From: Tretioscincus oriximinensis
Lineage: Eukaryota; Chordata; Lepidosauria; Squamata; Gymnophthalmidae
Direction of reading: 5' to 3'
NCBI GenBank assembly: GCA_022410635.1
Contig: JAJVDF010000255.1
Location: 1,448,437 to 1,512,436, forward strand
Length of the DNA stretch: 64,000 nucleotides
Positions 33,590 through 46,275 of this stretch are shown here, piece by piece. Every line of letters begins with the position of its first letter. The first letter of the stretch is position 1. The notes below the pieces were generated by a model, which saw nothing but the letters and a program-made list of their open reading frames with translations, searched no databases and was not told where the DNA came from. The position numbers and the translations under genes are program-made.

Positions 33590-36055
33590 TTATTTACTTT
33601 AATCACAGGTTGTAAGTCAGGCTGCTGTGAAGGATCCCTTTAACATGCATAGTAATGAAAATTAGTGTACTGTAATTTAAGAACTTTATATTCTGTTTGA
33701 CAACCCACATTTTGCTAAATATGTCTGCCCTTGCTATCTTTTTGGCCAAGTATTGACCAGGAACCTTAAAATCAGCAGAATCCCTTTTCCACTGGTACCA
33801 ATGAAATAAAACGTGAGAGAGTGTTTTAAAGTGAAGTCTTTACTACTTTTGCTTAAAGTGAAAGACGGGAAACTTTTGACTCAAACCTAACTCACAAGGA
33901 AAGTTAGGTGATAATCAACTTTTCCGAGTTTCGAAACGGTCTGAAATGCATTTATGTTAGGCTCACAGGAGAAATTATTTCTCTGACGTAAATTCTTGAC
34001 GCATGTAGTGTCTTCTATTAGTAATTAGACTCGCTTTGAGGTTATTAAAGACAGAAGAGCGATCTAATAGTAGTTAAAAATGCCCCAGGTCATAAATGCT
34101 TTCCGAATACACATCAAATTAGATTTGGTTTCCAGCTAGGCTTTGGAAATATAGGGCAAACTTTATTAGGGGTTACTTTTTGACAGTCACTGTGGTGTTG
34201 TGGGAGTCTTGGACCTGCATCTTGAAGTCCTTGGGTTAAAAATCACTGTTTGGTCTGGAGCTGCATCTACACAAAATTGTGTATTCCGGTTTTTCTGCAC
34301 CTTGTTCAAATCTTTACAATATATTCTGAGTTTTGTCATTCTGTGAAATACTGACAAGTGTGCGCTACTGTCAGCTATTTTGTTTGTTGGCTTTCAAGGG
34401 TAAATACAGTAGTTCCTGCGCTAAAATGGCTATAAAACCTGCCAGTTTATATAACAGCTTTTTGAAATTCGATTTTCAATAATCTTGGTCAATCAGGGCA
34501 CAACCCACTAAATTCAATGTAATAAATTTTCACAAACATGATTGTAGCCTTAAATTGCAGTCTACTGACAACAGTGACAACCACTAATAAATTTAGTCAC
34601 TTGATCTTTAGTGGCCTATGGATTATAAGACGGTAATTTCTATTTCTTAAATAAAGTTTACATAAGTTTGCTTGTCTAAGTTCTGCTGGAATCTGAGCCA
34701 CTAAGGCACATTTGATAATCTGATATTGTGTAATCTTACCCAAGGACAATGGCTTCATGGTGACCATATGTATCCCATGACCATGAAGTCCTCTGACGAA
34801 TAAATACTGCCAGCAAAGTTCTCTTTCTGTCAGTATACCTGGAATTGAAATTGCTTTGCTCTCTGTGCAAATCAATTTCTTTGTGCGTATATGTGTCAAG
34901 ATGATTTTACTAGGCAGATGTGGTAATACTGGGCATGAGAAGATTTACATGTTGTGTAAGCTGGCAGATGAACCAAGAGCCACTAGACACCTCCCCGAAT
35001 CAGCCATTATGTAACTGAAGTTCATGCATGATGTCCAGAGCTCATACTCGATGTTCTTTTATTTTCAGACGGAAAGAAGAAAGATCAAAGTCAGTCTGTG
35101 CGTAATCCATGTATTTTGTTTGAAGCTTTTGCACTTGCATAAGTGGGTGTTGGGTTTACTTATGTGGGGTTTTTGTTTTGCTTATGAACTTCCCTCACCT
35201 GCTAGTTGTTTGGCAAGGTAGCATTAAAATGCATGAGGTACAAGCAAAGAGAAGAAGGAATACTCTGTCAACGTGAAATAGAGATGGGCAAAGTTCAGTT
35301 CGTGTTTGCTAAATTTGTAGGAACAATTCATGTTTGATAAGAGTTCACCTCGAACAAAAGGTATGGTTGCTTGAACTAACAAAATCACTGTTGGCAATCA
35401 TGAACACAAACTGTTTGATACAATGGTATTTTTCTTTCAATGGGAAAATTGGATTTTAATATGGAAGTCCACTTGTTAAAGGGATCCATTTGCACTGAAC
35501 CAGACAAACTAGAGTGAACCAAGCATGAAAATTGCACTTGTACACATTGCTGTGCTGTTGAAAGTAGAGTGAAAAATAATATACATCTCTAAAGTAATAA
35601 TATATCCAGACTTCACTTATTTTATTATAGTTTAATATTCTGAAAAAAGCACTGTATGTAGTCTGTTTTTACAAGGCCTTATACTTTTCTATATGGTAGA
35701 CTGACATTTTTGGGTCCTGTGATGTCAATTGATGGGAAGCCCTTTGCAACATAGATTGAAGTTCCTTCTGGGATTCCCCTCAGACTAAAGTTTACGCATT
35801 ATTAGTTTCATTGTAAATCCCTACTTTTCTGGCAATAAATATATAATATTTACTCAGAGCTGTAGGAGTCATAGCCAAAAGATTCTGTTGCCTCTTAGCC
35901 ATGTTCTTCTTTCTGTTTGAAGGAAAGGGCTAATTAACAGATTTTATGGTTTAAAATATTTATAAATTGCCAGGTTGGCAGAGAACAGGATATATGGTAC
36001 TAAATCTAAGGGTCTTTCTGCAGTGAGTTTCTTTCTGCACTCTACCATAGCCTGT
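33590..36055. other. Unique-looking intergenic or intronic stretch
   Basis: No coding similarity, RNA gene or clear repeat was recognised. The missing final SLC36A4-like exon was specifically sought here and not found. Confidence 0.5.
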
Positions 36056-36057
36056 AA

Positions 36058-36330
36058 TTTATTTATTTATTTAATTAATTAATTTATACTTATATCCTGC
36101 CCTACATCCAAAGGTCTCAGGCGGCCAACCATAAAGGCAGAAATACAAAATTGACATATTAAAACAGTATCTGAAGGTGGGAAGAAAAGCAGCGTTTCTT
36201 CAATCAAGGGCCAAGTTAAAGAAGTTTCTTCAAGCATCTTCTAAAGAATGCAGTGAACAACGGGGGGGACTATACTATTGTCTGGGGGCAACCCCTGAGA
36301 AGGGCCTGCCCCAGGTTCCTAATCCATTTG
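36058..36330 (-). mobile_element. LINE 3' end of the aaggtctcag family
   Basis: The + strand starts with a TTTA/TTAA tail, then atatcctgccctacatccaa aggtctcaggcggccaacc, tcttcaatcaagggccaagt and gggggcaacccctgagaagg. The same blocks occur at 12796-13030. Confidence 0.6.
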
Positions 36331-36550
36331 TTGTTGAGAGGGGTGGTTAAAGCAGCATGTGGATAGTAGGCCTCACCCAGAGTAAGTCCCAATGCAGTAA
36401 CAATCTTAATAGTATGCCTTGTAAAAAACACTGGCTTCTACTTTTTAAAGGAACAGATACATATAGCTGACAGCCAAGTGTATGATTTCTGTGGTTTACT
36501 CAATTTGGACAGCCAGATGCAAGATGTGTGGTAAAGGAGGGCTTTGTACA

Positions 36551-37103
36551 TAGGGTTGCCATATTCTGGCAACCCAAAACCGGGACGCTTACGGACGCTT
36601 GTAGCACATACGGACGCTTGTAGCGAGACAGGCAAAACCTCTTCTGCCTGTCTCACCACAAGCGTCCGTGTGTGCGCACACCTTTGCTGGAGGCGGGATT
36701 TCACCCTGCTCTAGCAAGCGGGCCGCCAACTCGCCTGCAGCAGCGGAGCAAAAACGCTTGTGTTTGTGACAGGAGGGCAGATCTGCCCTCCTGTCACAAA
36801 CCCAGGTGTTTCTCCTCTGCTAGAGGCGAGTTGGCGGCGAGAGTAGAGCAAAACCCTGCCTCCAGCCAAGGAGCAGTGATGGCGTGCTCCGAGGGTCCTC
36901 CCAGGACCCCGGAAAGCGTCCTGTGTGCTGCAGCTGTCAGATCTGACGGCTGCTTTTCTTTTAAAATCCCGCCTTTTTACATTCCCCGATGCAGCATCGG
37001 GAAATGTAAAAAGCCGGGATTTTGCCTTAAAACCCGGAGGGGACTATATTTTAGTCCCCAAAACCGGGTTTGTCCCGGTTTACCGGGACGTATGGCAACC
37101 CTA
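36551..37103. mobile_element. Non-autonomous hAT element with 8-bp TSD
   Basis: The ends tagggttgccata and tatggcaacccta are inverted repeats. A perfect 8-bp target duplication tttgtaca flanks them (36543-36550 and 37104-37111), diagnostic of the hAT superfamily. The interior is GC-rich with further palindromes (gggactatattttagtcccc near the right end). There is no transposase. The 173-codon open frame across it is a by-product of its base composition. Confidence 0.88.
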
Positions 37104-37111
37104 TTTGTACA

Positions 37112-40100
37112 CACAGTGCTCCTATACTTTGCAGTGTATGTCAATGGGCTACATAATTTTAGGCTGCAGTTCAGAACTGTTGCAAATGATTGAAAAAAGT
37201 CCAGTTATGCATTCTGTGTGCTGTTTGCATAAGATGTTAAAGGATTTTGATCCTCTCCCTGAATACCTTTGAGCTCCTCTGAGTGAAGTGATACATCTTG
37301 TTGTGGCTGATGCAGGGCATGGTGCATTTGGTCTGTGATGCGCTCCAGTGAGCTTTCTTTTTTTCTGCTCTGAAGCATTTACCGTCATAGCAGTTTCAAT
37401 AATCTGGCTTGCAAAGATACTTTGTTGAAGAGATTCTAAGAAGGAAAAAACATATTCAGGAGAGAATCCAGTTACCTTTTTATGCCAATGCCCTGCAGTA
37501 TTTAAGACAAATAACTTTGGAAACTTATATTTCTATTGGGGGAAAATGGGTCTGTATTTTTAATCTAAACCAACAATTCATCATACATTATGAAAATCAA
37601 TACCTTGAACTGCATCCAGCTATCACTTGCTTATTCTGCATTATTTGAATAATCCTGAATATGGCAAGGTATCTTTGTTTTATTCTGCAGTAGTTATCTT
37701 TATTCTTGAATTTGGGTTAGAAAGGCACCCGAGGTGGAAGCAGGAGGAGGTGACTCCTGGCTCCCTCTGTCCTCTTCCTTCTGGTGTAGTTGCAGGCAGT
37801 GAGGGAAGGCTTTTCCCAGCTCCACCCCTTGGCAAGCCATGTGGCAGTGACTTGATTGCCAAGTGTCAAAGGAGCTGGGGGCTCCCTCCCCATACCACCT
37901 TCCTTTGCCACTCTTTGGCCACTTGTCAAGGGGTTAGTGGATGTGTCTCCCTTCTTTTTCCTGCCATGGCATGGTAGCAGCCCAATGGCGAATTTTGGCC
38001 GGGTGCCAGAGGCTGCCCTCTCTGGAGCTCATTTTCCCCTTTAGTATGAGGGTTTTTATCCCCTGATCATGTCTCAGAGCCCCTTGTGGTGAGGTGCAAA
38101 TGGAAGAACACAAAAATTCTACTGAAAGAGAACCAGAAGGGACCCAAACGAAAGAACAAAAGGTCCCAAAAAAGAGCAAAGTTGCCAGTGTAGCAGAACT
38201 GAAAATATTATATTACAAATATACAATCCAGCATAAATTCATTGCTCTTAGGCAATATGAAAGATCATAAAATCCAACATGGATAAAATAATGTGGAGAG
38301 ATTAAAAAAATGTCCACATAGGATGCAGGCCAAAGCCTAGTGGGATAGATGATCACTTGAAAATATACAGCCAGATTTGTTTCGATCAGTAACGCATTGT
38401 GGTCTTCTTCATTGGTTTGTATATACTGATACAGCATTCCACATAGAAATACACAAGCAGCTTGGAAAAAAAATCCAGTGGCGTTCAAACAAAATTTAAT
38501 AATGCAATAGTAAAAACAGGCAATTCCAGTAGATGAACTTCAGCAGGTCTCAGAACTCCACATGGAGAGGGGCAAATGGAATACATGTTAGTTATGATCT
38601 CTTGTGGGTAGGTGGTTGGCACAGAGGAGGGAGGGCTTTTCCATGTTGCCCCCCTTCCCCAACTCTGAAATAGTCAACAGTTTTGACTATTTGCCAGGCT
38701 CCTACATTTTATGTTTTTGGATGCTGGTTAAAATATGCCTCTTCACTTAACCCTTTAATATTTAGTTTCCTCTTTGTGTTGTCCTGTGATAGAGGAAGAC
38801 GAATATTGTATATATTTTACATTTTTGTCATTCTGACCCACCTTGGGGCATTTCGGTAATTTGTTAACTAAATAGAATTTACTGTATAATGTTTTTTCAC
38901 TTTTATCCTTCAAGGACTGGTGTTTGGATCTTTTTTAAAAAGCCCAGGCCTTGAGATGCAAACTCTGTGTAAAAATGCCTCTGACAATGTTCAAAAGACT
39001 TCTCTAAATTATCACAGTTTACACCAAAGAAGTAAACGTGCTAAGTGCTTCAATTTCCTTTAGCAGAACATTATAGCTGCTTTTTGATGCCAGAACTGAG
39101 CTGCTGAATGAAATGGAACGCCTTAATTTAAACATATGTCATTTAATGAACCAGTTTTGAAGTAGTTTTCACTGTATGATAAAAGTGTTGACTTTTGATT
39201 TTTTTGTACAATCCTGATTAGCCACCATTCAGATGCTGCAATTTTTTTAATCCAAAAGATCCTTGTCCATCTCATTGACTAAAAGGCTAGGTTGCTTACA
39301 TGAATGACATTTATTTGAGTAGTGCTTACTGATTTCTCGACTCTGATCTCTTAAAAGATATGGGTCAAGTTCTCGTGAGGGAAAAAACAGGGGCGAAAAG
39401 CAGTGGAGTGGAATAGGGATTCCCTCCATTGTTTTCTTCCATTTCCAGCCCTGTTTTAAAGTCTGCACACACTGCAAGTCCAGTTCTTTGGGGGTCTTCT
39501 CGGAAACGCAAAAGAACCTCCAAAGGATGGGGTCCATGGCAGCAAGGGATCTCATCTTTTTCCTGTACAGATTGAAACCTCAGCTGCGATCAGCTGATTG
39601 GAACATCTGGCTGTATTGTGGCAATCAAGATGAAGATCATCCTGGGTTTTTACTATTTCTCCCACATTTTGCCTTCTTCATCCCTATAGTTTGGGTGGTT
39701 TGTATGACTCTCCTAGTTCTACTCCAAAATTAATTTGGAACACTGTTAAGAAAGTAGGCTATTATAAATTGAAAGATCCCCTGCGCAAATAGTCTATTTT
39801 TTTTATAAGAAGCTGGTTTAATTTGAATTCTGGTCACACAACCCCCCTTCATGGCTCAGTTTGAGCATAGATAAATATGAACTCATCAAATGAATTTTTG
39901 AATGTGGACCAAACTTTCCACATATCTTCTCTATTGCTGTAGTAGAGCATGGTTCTTGCAATTGTATTCCAGTTTTTCCTCATAGGCTGTGTTCTCACGG
40001 GGGTGAAAGAAGCAGTTTTGAGAACTGTGAAGTAAATTAAATTCCCTCTGTCTTTTTCTTCCATCATCTGCACAAGATTTGCATTGGTTTCTGCAGTTAA

Positions 40101-41210
40101 GAGCCACACTGGTTGGGTAATATGTTTCCGGAGTGTCTTCTTCATTCACTCCGCTCCACCTTTTTAAAATAATGTGCCCAAGTTTTGCTCAAATCCATAT
40201 TTAGTTTTGCCCAAACATAGAAGCCCTCCCTCAAATCCTTTAAAAGCTGCTGTTGCTTCCTCAAAGAATAGAACAAAATGGAGGTACAGTGGCAGTACAT
40301 GACAACCATCGCACATAGGCGCTCCCTCTTTGGGAAAACTAGTGAGAGCGCGGTTTACTCAAATTGGGAAAAATTGCACCTTGAGGGAGAATTCCATTCC
40401 AGTGATGTATGACTTTGTGAAGGATGCATCGCGAAAGCACTGCCCCTGTGGATTATAGGGGAACTGCATGTGCCCAGCGCAAAGCCACACAGCTTTCGCG
40501 CCAGTTTTTTCCTCTAGTGAGAAATGAGCCATAAGGTACCTATAAAACTCCAATAGAATGGGGTGAATGAGAGCAACTCATATATAGGTTTGAAGCTTTT
40601 TGGTACAAGGGGTTTTGATTGAGAACTTTTGTACTTTTGCACAAATGGGTACTGAATCAACCCCAGTTCAGGAGCGAACTGGCCCAGGGAATCAAACTGA
40701 GCTCAGGAGACAGTTGCTGACACTCCATGCTGACACTAAACACAAAGTTGGTATCAACTGTATGATGTTCCTTTCTGTTTCTCTGGATCAGTTTGCTGCT
40801 GAACCCTTCTAAAGTGGAGGCAAAACCATAAACGGTTAAAGTGTACACGTCCTCTTAAATGCTTCCTTTTCAGTCAATTGTTTATGCAGGGTGTATAACT
40901 ATTGCATTATATTCCCACCAGCTCTTCACTTAATATTTTCTGGGAGTACTGAGTTCAGTATATTCTAGCTAGGACAGACCTCTGTGACTTTAATGCATGT
41001 GGCAAGTACACAGTGAACTGAGCAATAGGGTCTAAATACTCTGATGGGATTTTGTGTGCATTGTGTTGTAGAGCATCTGCTTTCATGGCACATACCTCAC
41101 GAGGAAACAGAATACAGAGGAGCCTCTTGCTTGGAACCCTAAAGAAGTTTCGCTTGTCACCCTAGACTGCCCAAATCTAGCTAAATTGATGGTCTAGCAT
41201 GTTGTAATTC
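37112..41210. other. Stretch without recognised genes
   Basis: Only short chance frames. A hairpin-prone segment lies near 40425-40510 (atcgcgaaagc against gctttcgcg), probably an unclassified MITE. Nothing resembles SLC36 exons. Confidence 0.45.
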
Positions 41211-41212
41211 AT

Positions 41213-41555
41213 CTTCTCAGTTCTGGGAGCCGTACAGAAATCTCATACATTTTATCAGAAAATCCTCCATGAACGAGGTATAAGTACAAGGAACACTTGA
41301 CCCTTGTACTTGGATTTCTACTGGGATTTTTCCAGTTATCAGAGCCAGGACCTGAAGTGACATCACTAATGATGACACTTCGAGTCTCTTCTACAAGGAA
41401 TGATGCCTGGAGTGATGTCACTTTCGGTCCTGCCCTGGAAGTGATGTCACACAATCCCCGTTTGTGCTTTGTGTAAGAGGAAAACTCAAAGTAGCCAAGA
41501 TTTCCAGGTTCCCAGGGTGAGTTTTACCGCCAGAAAACTCCCAGTACTGCCTCCA
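41213..41555. mobile_element. MITE-like element of the gtgacatca family
   Basis: Shows gaagtgacatcactaatgat, gtgatgtcactttcggtcct and ccagaaaactcccagtactg, collinear with 20880-21135. The left part includes ctcatacatttt, shared with 59790-59815. Confidence 0.55.
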
Positions 41556-42009
41556 ATGCAACCATTCATTCTTGTTGATAAGAAAAATATATACCAAACT
41601 ATTAAAATGTTCTCTCTGATTAATAAAAAGTTTTCTTATGCACACTGTAGCTCTTTTGAAGTAAAAAAATCCCTTGGCATATATTGATTAAAAATCAAAG
41701 TTGCTTTTGTTCTCTTTTAAACTTAATGTTTTAACCCAAGGAGAATTGGCAAAAAGTAATAGTTTGAAAGCTGAACCACTCACCCAAATAAATCCATTGT
41801 GTTTCTTATTCACCTTGCCTTTTACATATATTGTAATACACTATATGTTCTCCTCAAGTACATGCTTAAGAAGCAGTTTCCAATTACCTTAAAAGCTCCT
41901 CATCTACATTTTCCCAAACTAATTTTAGTTTTTCAAGAAAGAAAAACTGGAAAAAAATAAGCAAATCTCTTCCTGCATTCATGCTTTATACTTTTCCGGA
42001 CTAAGGCTG

Positions 42010-42300
42010 CAGGGACAAGGGGTGTTAAAATCTGCAATGTGAGAAACAATTGTGGAATGCATTCAATACATATACCTGTAAATCTGTGTGGAATCAGTGA
42101 GACACCTAACCAGGAAGTAAATACTGAGCATGCTCTGCCAGTGATTCTTCCTGGTATAATCACTTCTCACTTCCCTGGCGGCAGGCACTGCAATTTTGCA
42201 AAACATCAGCTTAAGAATATTGTGGGGCAAAGGCCTTTTTTCCCAGATGCATTGCAAAAACTTCATTAACATGTGGACTGTAGACAACATGATGTTACTA
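42010..42300 (+). repeat. Unclassified interspersed repeat (shared with 52930-53230)
   Basis: The blocks caatgtgagaaacaattg, taaccaggaagtaaatac, gagcatgctc, cagtgattcttcctgg and caaaacatcagct occur in the same order at 52930-53230, and a piece at 30590-30640. No coding capacity or clear ends. Confidence 0.6.
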
Positions 42301-42376
42301 CCATTGTAGTAGGAAAACCTCATGTGCCTGCATCCTAAGACTTGACTGTATCCCAATTACATGTTATCAGCTAAAG

Positions 42377-42528
42377 AGGCATGAATGGCTCAGTCGCTAA
42401 GAAGATGGTCTCTCATCCGGGAGATAGGGTTTTGAAGCCCTCTGTGGGGAAGGGTGAGCACCTTATAATAGCCTACAGCTCTAGCCAACCCAGCTATTTG
42501 AAAGCGAGAATTGCAAAAAATTGCAACT
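42377..42528 (+). mobile_element. tRNA-derived SINE, 3'-truncated
   Basis: The head aatggctcagtcgctaagaa with gttttgaagccctctgtg and the body agctctagccaacccagcta are present. The copy stops at ttgcaactt and joins an L2-like end at 42529. Confidence 0.75.
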
Positions 42529-43265
42529 TTTATCAAGACACCCATCCTAGTAGCTATTGATGACTTCCTTGAACTTGTCTAATCCAATTTTAAACCTATC
42601 CAGACTGTTAGCTACTTCCATCTCTTCTGGAAGTAACCTCCAAAGACTTCCAGTAAGTACATTCCGAAGACTTTTTTTTTTACTTCTACTTTTTTTTACT
42701 TTCCCTTGTCTGTCCTAATTCTTCTGCCCATTAGCTTCAAAGAATGCCCTGTTCCCTAGTATTGTGTGATAGAGAAAATAATGTTTCTCTTTGAATTCTA
42801 TCCATCCCATTCATGATTTTATACACTTCAGTCCATCTACTCCATTCCAGCATTCTATCTCACACAGAGTCCACCACTCGCACCTGGGCATTCTCAAGCA
42901 GATGTTGAAGGCAAAACCTTCATCCGTTTTTTACTTCCTGTCACAGATATTTAGCAAAACCTATCTGTCACTCCAACCTGGAGTATATCCTGTCCACGAA
43001 CTTCATATAGGTGAAACCCCTTTATAAAGAACCCTGATATAACAAAATTGATAGTATAATGAACAAATTTGAAAGTCCCGTCAGAATACCTGTAAGAGTA
43101 AAGTTGGTCACAATGGGTTTCATTATAACAAAGAAATTCACTTGACCCCTAGGTATTCATTATAATGTTGTTTCACCTGTAGAGTGCTTCCTAGTTCTAG
43201 TGCTGGATGATAAGAGAAAATATTTTTGTTCTTCCCATGTTATGATTTTATAAACTTGAATCATG
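42529..43265 (-). mobile_element. L2-like LINE 3' end interrupted by a MITE
   Basis: The + strand carries the L2 blocks catcctagtagctattgatg, cttctggaagtaacctc, tattgtgtgatagagaaaa, then a second start attctatctcacacag and a split block that resumes at 43182 (gagtgcttcctagttctagt). The gap 43010-43179 is a separate element. Confidence 0.68.
43010..43179. mobile_element. 170-bp MITE with TA target duplication
   Basis: The ends ggtgaaacc and the inverse gtttcacctg are bordered by TA on both sides. The host L2-like end reads through when it is removed. A second copy at 54623-54797 has the same internal blocks (gaaagtccc, atgggtttcattataac) in opposite orientation. Confidence 0.7.
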
Positions 43266-43926
43266 TTTCCTATTCATTCTTCTACCCCACAAAACGCAAT
43301 GAGGCAAGTGAATGGATTTTTATATCTGTTTTGTTCACTTGAGAGATTTCTAATGCATCCGTTTGTTCTCTATTATGATAATGCCAGACGGCACTCTCCT
43401 AGATATTAGGAAGCTCACTTTAAGAAATGACAATGATAATGTAAGCTGGGTATTATGGCGCCTATCACCAAATCCCATCACCAAAATCTACCAATGTCCT
43501 TTTGAAATCCATTGAAGGTGATCAATCCTCTCAGGCGTCCTTCTATACAGTGCAAATAACAAAGAAATAAGTAAGACTTTAGCAAATGCCATTTCAGTTT
43601 GTGCAGAATTTTCATTTTCAGCCATAGACAATCTTCCTTTCATCTCTCTTTGCATTTTGATGTGTCTTGCTGCTTTTTAATGAGAAAGAATGAGTAATGA
43701 TCAAGTGAGCTCAGAAATTACATTCTTTTGTTTGAAAAGGCCCCATTCTTAATTTTGCGAATAATGTATTTGTCAGAGTAGAAAGCCTTAAGAATTGTGA
43801 CTCGAACGGGTGACAACTGGACAACTTTGGAAAGTGTTTTTGAAAAAATGTTTGATTGACTGTTTAATGTGGTGGTTGTTCTTGGGTATCTCCTAGTCAT
43901 ATCTGATTTGGAGATGATTTACTCTA

Positions 43927-44201
43927 TGGGCACAAATGGCTCAGTTGGCCAATGTTTTAACTGAGAGATTGGGTTTCGAGGCCTTGTATCGGACATGGAG
44001 AGAGGCGAGCCTTCTAGTAGCTTGCACCCCTAGCCAACCCAGCTAATCTAAAGCAAGAATTGCAAGAAATTGCAACAGGCTGCAATTAGATAAATGGGAA
44101 CCACCACAGTGGGATGGGGAAGATAAGATGTAAGCCTTTTGGAAAAAAATAACCTTTATCCTTTGGGTGATAAAAGCAGGGTATAAAAACCCAGTTTTTC
44201 T
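43927..44201 (+). mobile_element. tRNA-derived SINE
   Basis: Head aatggctcagttggccaatg and gggtttcgaggccttgtat, body ctagccaacccagcta, tail ggtataaaaacccagtttttc with the TTC repeat lost. Confidence 0.8.
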
Positions 44202-44235
44202 ATGGCACAAATTATTTATCGTATGGGTACTTCTG

Positions 44236-44492
44236 TGCCGTGAATGGTGCAGTCGTTAAGAGATGGTCTTTCAAACAAGAGATCCGTACTCAAAGCCCTA
44301 TGTTGGCCGTACAGAGAGACGAGTGTCCCTCACTGGCCTCAGCTTTAGCCAACTCAGCTATTTGTAATCTACATTTCAAGTATGTTCATGAGTACCACCG
44401 CTAATCTGGTGGGGAAGATAGAATAGATATAAGCCTTCAGGTGACAATTAAGCCGTTATGAATCCCTCCTCCTCCTCCTTCTCCTTCTTCGC
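44236..44492 (+). mobile_element. SINE subfamily 2
   Basis: Head gaatggtgcagtcgttaaga, tactcaaagccctatgttgg, body cctcagctttagccaactca, tail (CTC)n/(TTC)n. Collinear with 22080-22355. Confidence 0.72.
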
Positions 44493-44794
44493 TTGGGTTC
44501 ACCCATAAAATCTGGGATAGAGGTATTACCCTTTAATGGGGTGTGAAAAACTGATCCCTTACCCCAGCGGCAGCAGGCATTACAAGCTGTGCCTGTTGAA
44601 AGGTCCTTTGTCCTATAGCGATTAAAGGTCCAAAGCTCTCTCCTTTTATGTGAGAAACCTACTCTATGCAGTTCTCTTGGCAGAGAGACTGAAATAGTTT
44701 GCTATTATCTATTTTAAAGAATAATCAGTGGATTGGCTCAGCAACCCCTTGTTTTCTAGGCTGTTGTATTAGTGCTGAATGTTTTTTATACTTT

Positions 44795-44885
44795 TATTCA
44801 GTTCTGTACCCAAAGCCCTTCAGATATTTGTAGACAGCTATCAGGGCTCCTCTCAGTTTCCCTTTTGCAGATCCTTTTTTTTTCT
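44795..44885 (-). mobile_element. CR1-like LINE fragment
   Basis: The + strand cttcagatatttgtagacag ctatcagggctcctctcag matches the CR1 block at 28005-28060. Confidence 0.65.
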
Positions 44886-45082
44886 TATACGATGACAGGG
44901 AAGAAAAGTGTCTTTAGACTTTTGGATTTGAAATCTTTGGTCGCTTTCACAGTAGGCCTTATTCAGGAAGATGTCTAAAGGGTCTTGTGTCCACATATCA
45001 TTCTGAGATAATGTAAGCCTTGGAATAGCATGTGGATAGCACAGGCCTTAGAAACCTAAAATGGGTATTTAATGTTAGTTAG

Positions 45083-45480
45083 CCGAGTAGAATTAGCCCG
45101 TTGTGTTATAATAATGCAACAGGCTCTAAGCCCTTGTCTCCCTTGCACCCATCCATGCCTTCACCCATTTCCTTCCTCCCTTGCCCCTCCCATCCCATTA
45201 TCACTTAATACTTCTTTCTTTTGTTCTTTTTGTTCCATTTTCATTTCCTTTCTTCTTCCTTTCCTTCCTTCTTTCTTTTGTCTTCTATATTTTCCTTCCC
45301 TTTCACCTTTTATTTCTTTCTTCCTTTGTTCGCCCTTTCTTTTCTTCCTTCTTTTTTTCCTTCCCTTTCATGGTCTCTGGAGATTGCCAAAGTTCCAACC
45401 CCTGTCATTGGTCATTAGGTATCGTAATATTGGGCTTTGTCCTATGTGTTTTATTATATGTACATATTATGCAAGCAAGT
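45083..45480 (-). repeat. Composite repeat (RT-fragment family, deleted form)
   Basis: The + strand starts tagccgagtagaattagccc gttgtgttataataatgcaa, continues with a pyrimidine tract (about 45130-45370), and ends in ggagattgccaaagttccaa ... cattggtcatta. The RT-coding part is absent, as at 18440. Confidence 0.7.
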
Positions 45481-46209
45481 TGTACTTAAGTCATAGATGA
45501 AAGAATTGGAATGCGTGTGCTTCTGTTTAATCTCTGCAGTATATTGAGTAGAAGAAGCTATAGTAGGTCCCAGATACATAGTCGGAAGAACATGGCTCCC
45601 CAAGTGTTCTGGAAGTCTCATTTTTCTCCCTGCTTCTTGTTTATGCTTGAAAATGTGATAGACGCAAGGCTTTTGCAAGCTAGGAAATTGATCTCCCAAA
45701 CTTAATGATTATGCTGTACAGCACTAGAGTTAGAGAAGTCATTTCGACTCTGATGAATTAAGCTCCATTTAATTATTTGGCATTTAACTTACGGTAAATA
45801 CTGTGTGATCAAAAGCTGGTTATCTCTAGAGTCTGCTTTTTAACTCCAAATTTTCTGCTGTATGTAATAGCAGAAAATTGCAATGTAATTGAATGTTGTA
45901 TATTTTACTATGCAGATTCCCATACTAAAGCTGCTGCATCCAGATGTCACGTTATTCTGCTGTAGATAGGTCTGATGCTGTATTTTGGAAAATCTAAATA
46001 TAGTGACACACATAAGCAATCTCTGGATGCATCCTTATTGACACGAAACTCCACACTTCCTTGCTTCCAAGGATGCCTTTTGATCCTTCAGTTGCCTCTT
46101 TACCCAGGCTTTTGACATACTCTGTATTTTTTGTTTTTCTGTTCCTTGCCCTGAGATCAGTAGTGAAGTGAGATATAAATTGCCAAAAGAATTAAATAAA
46201 TAAATAAAT

Positions 46210-46275
46210 TGATGGGCCACTGTGGGAGATAAAATGCTGAACTAGATGGTCAGGTCTTCTTATGTTCCTTGACTC
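46210..46275 (+). mobile_element. L2-like LINE terminal fragment
   Basis: gatgggccactgtgggagat ... gaactagatggtcaggtct tcttatgttcc is the last 60 bp of the L2-like family. Confidence 0.55.

Noticed and set aside
36672..37193. 173-codon open frame, and similar frames at 50431 and 58853
   Set aside because: All three lie inside copies of the same hAT MITE. The frames are not conserved between copies and reflect GC-rich content.
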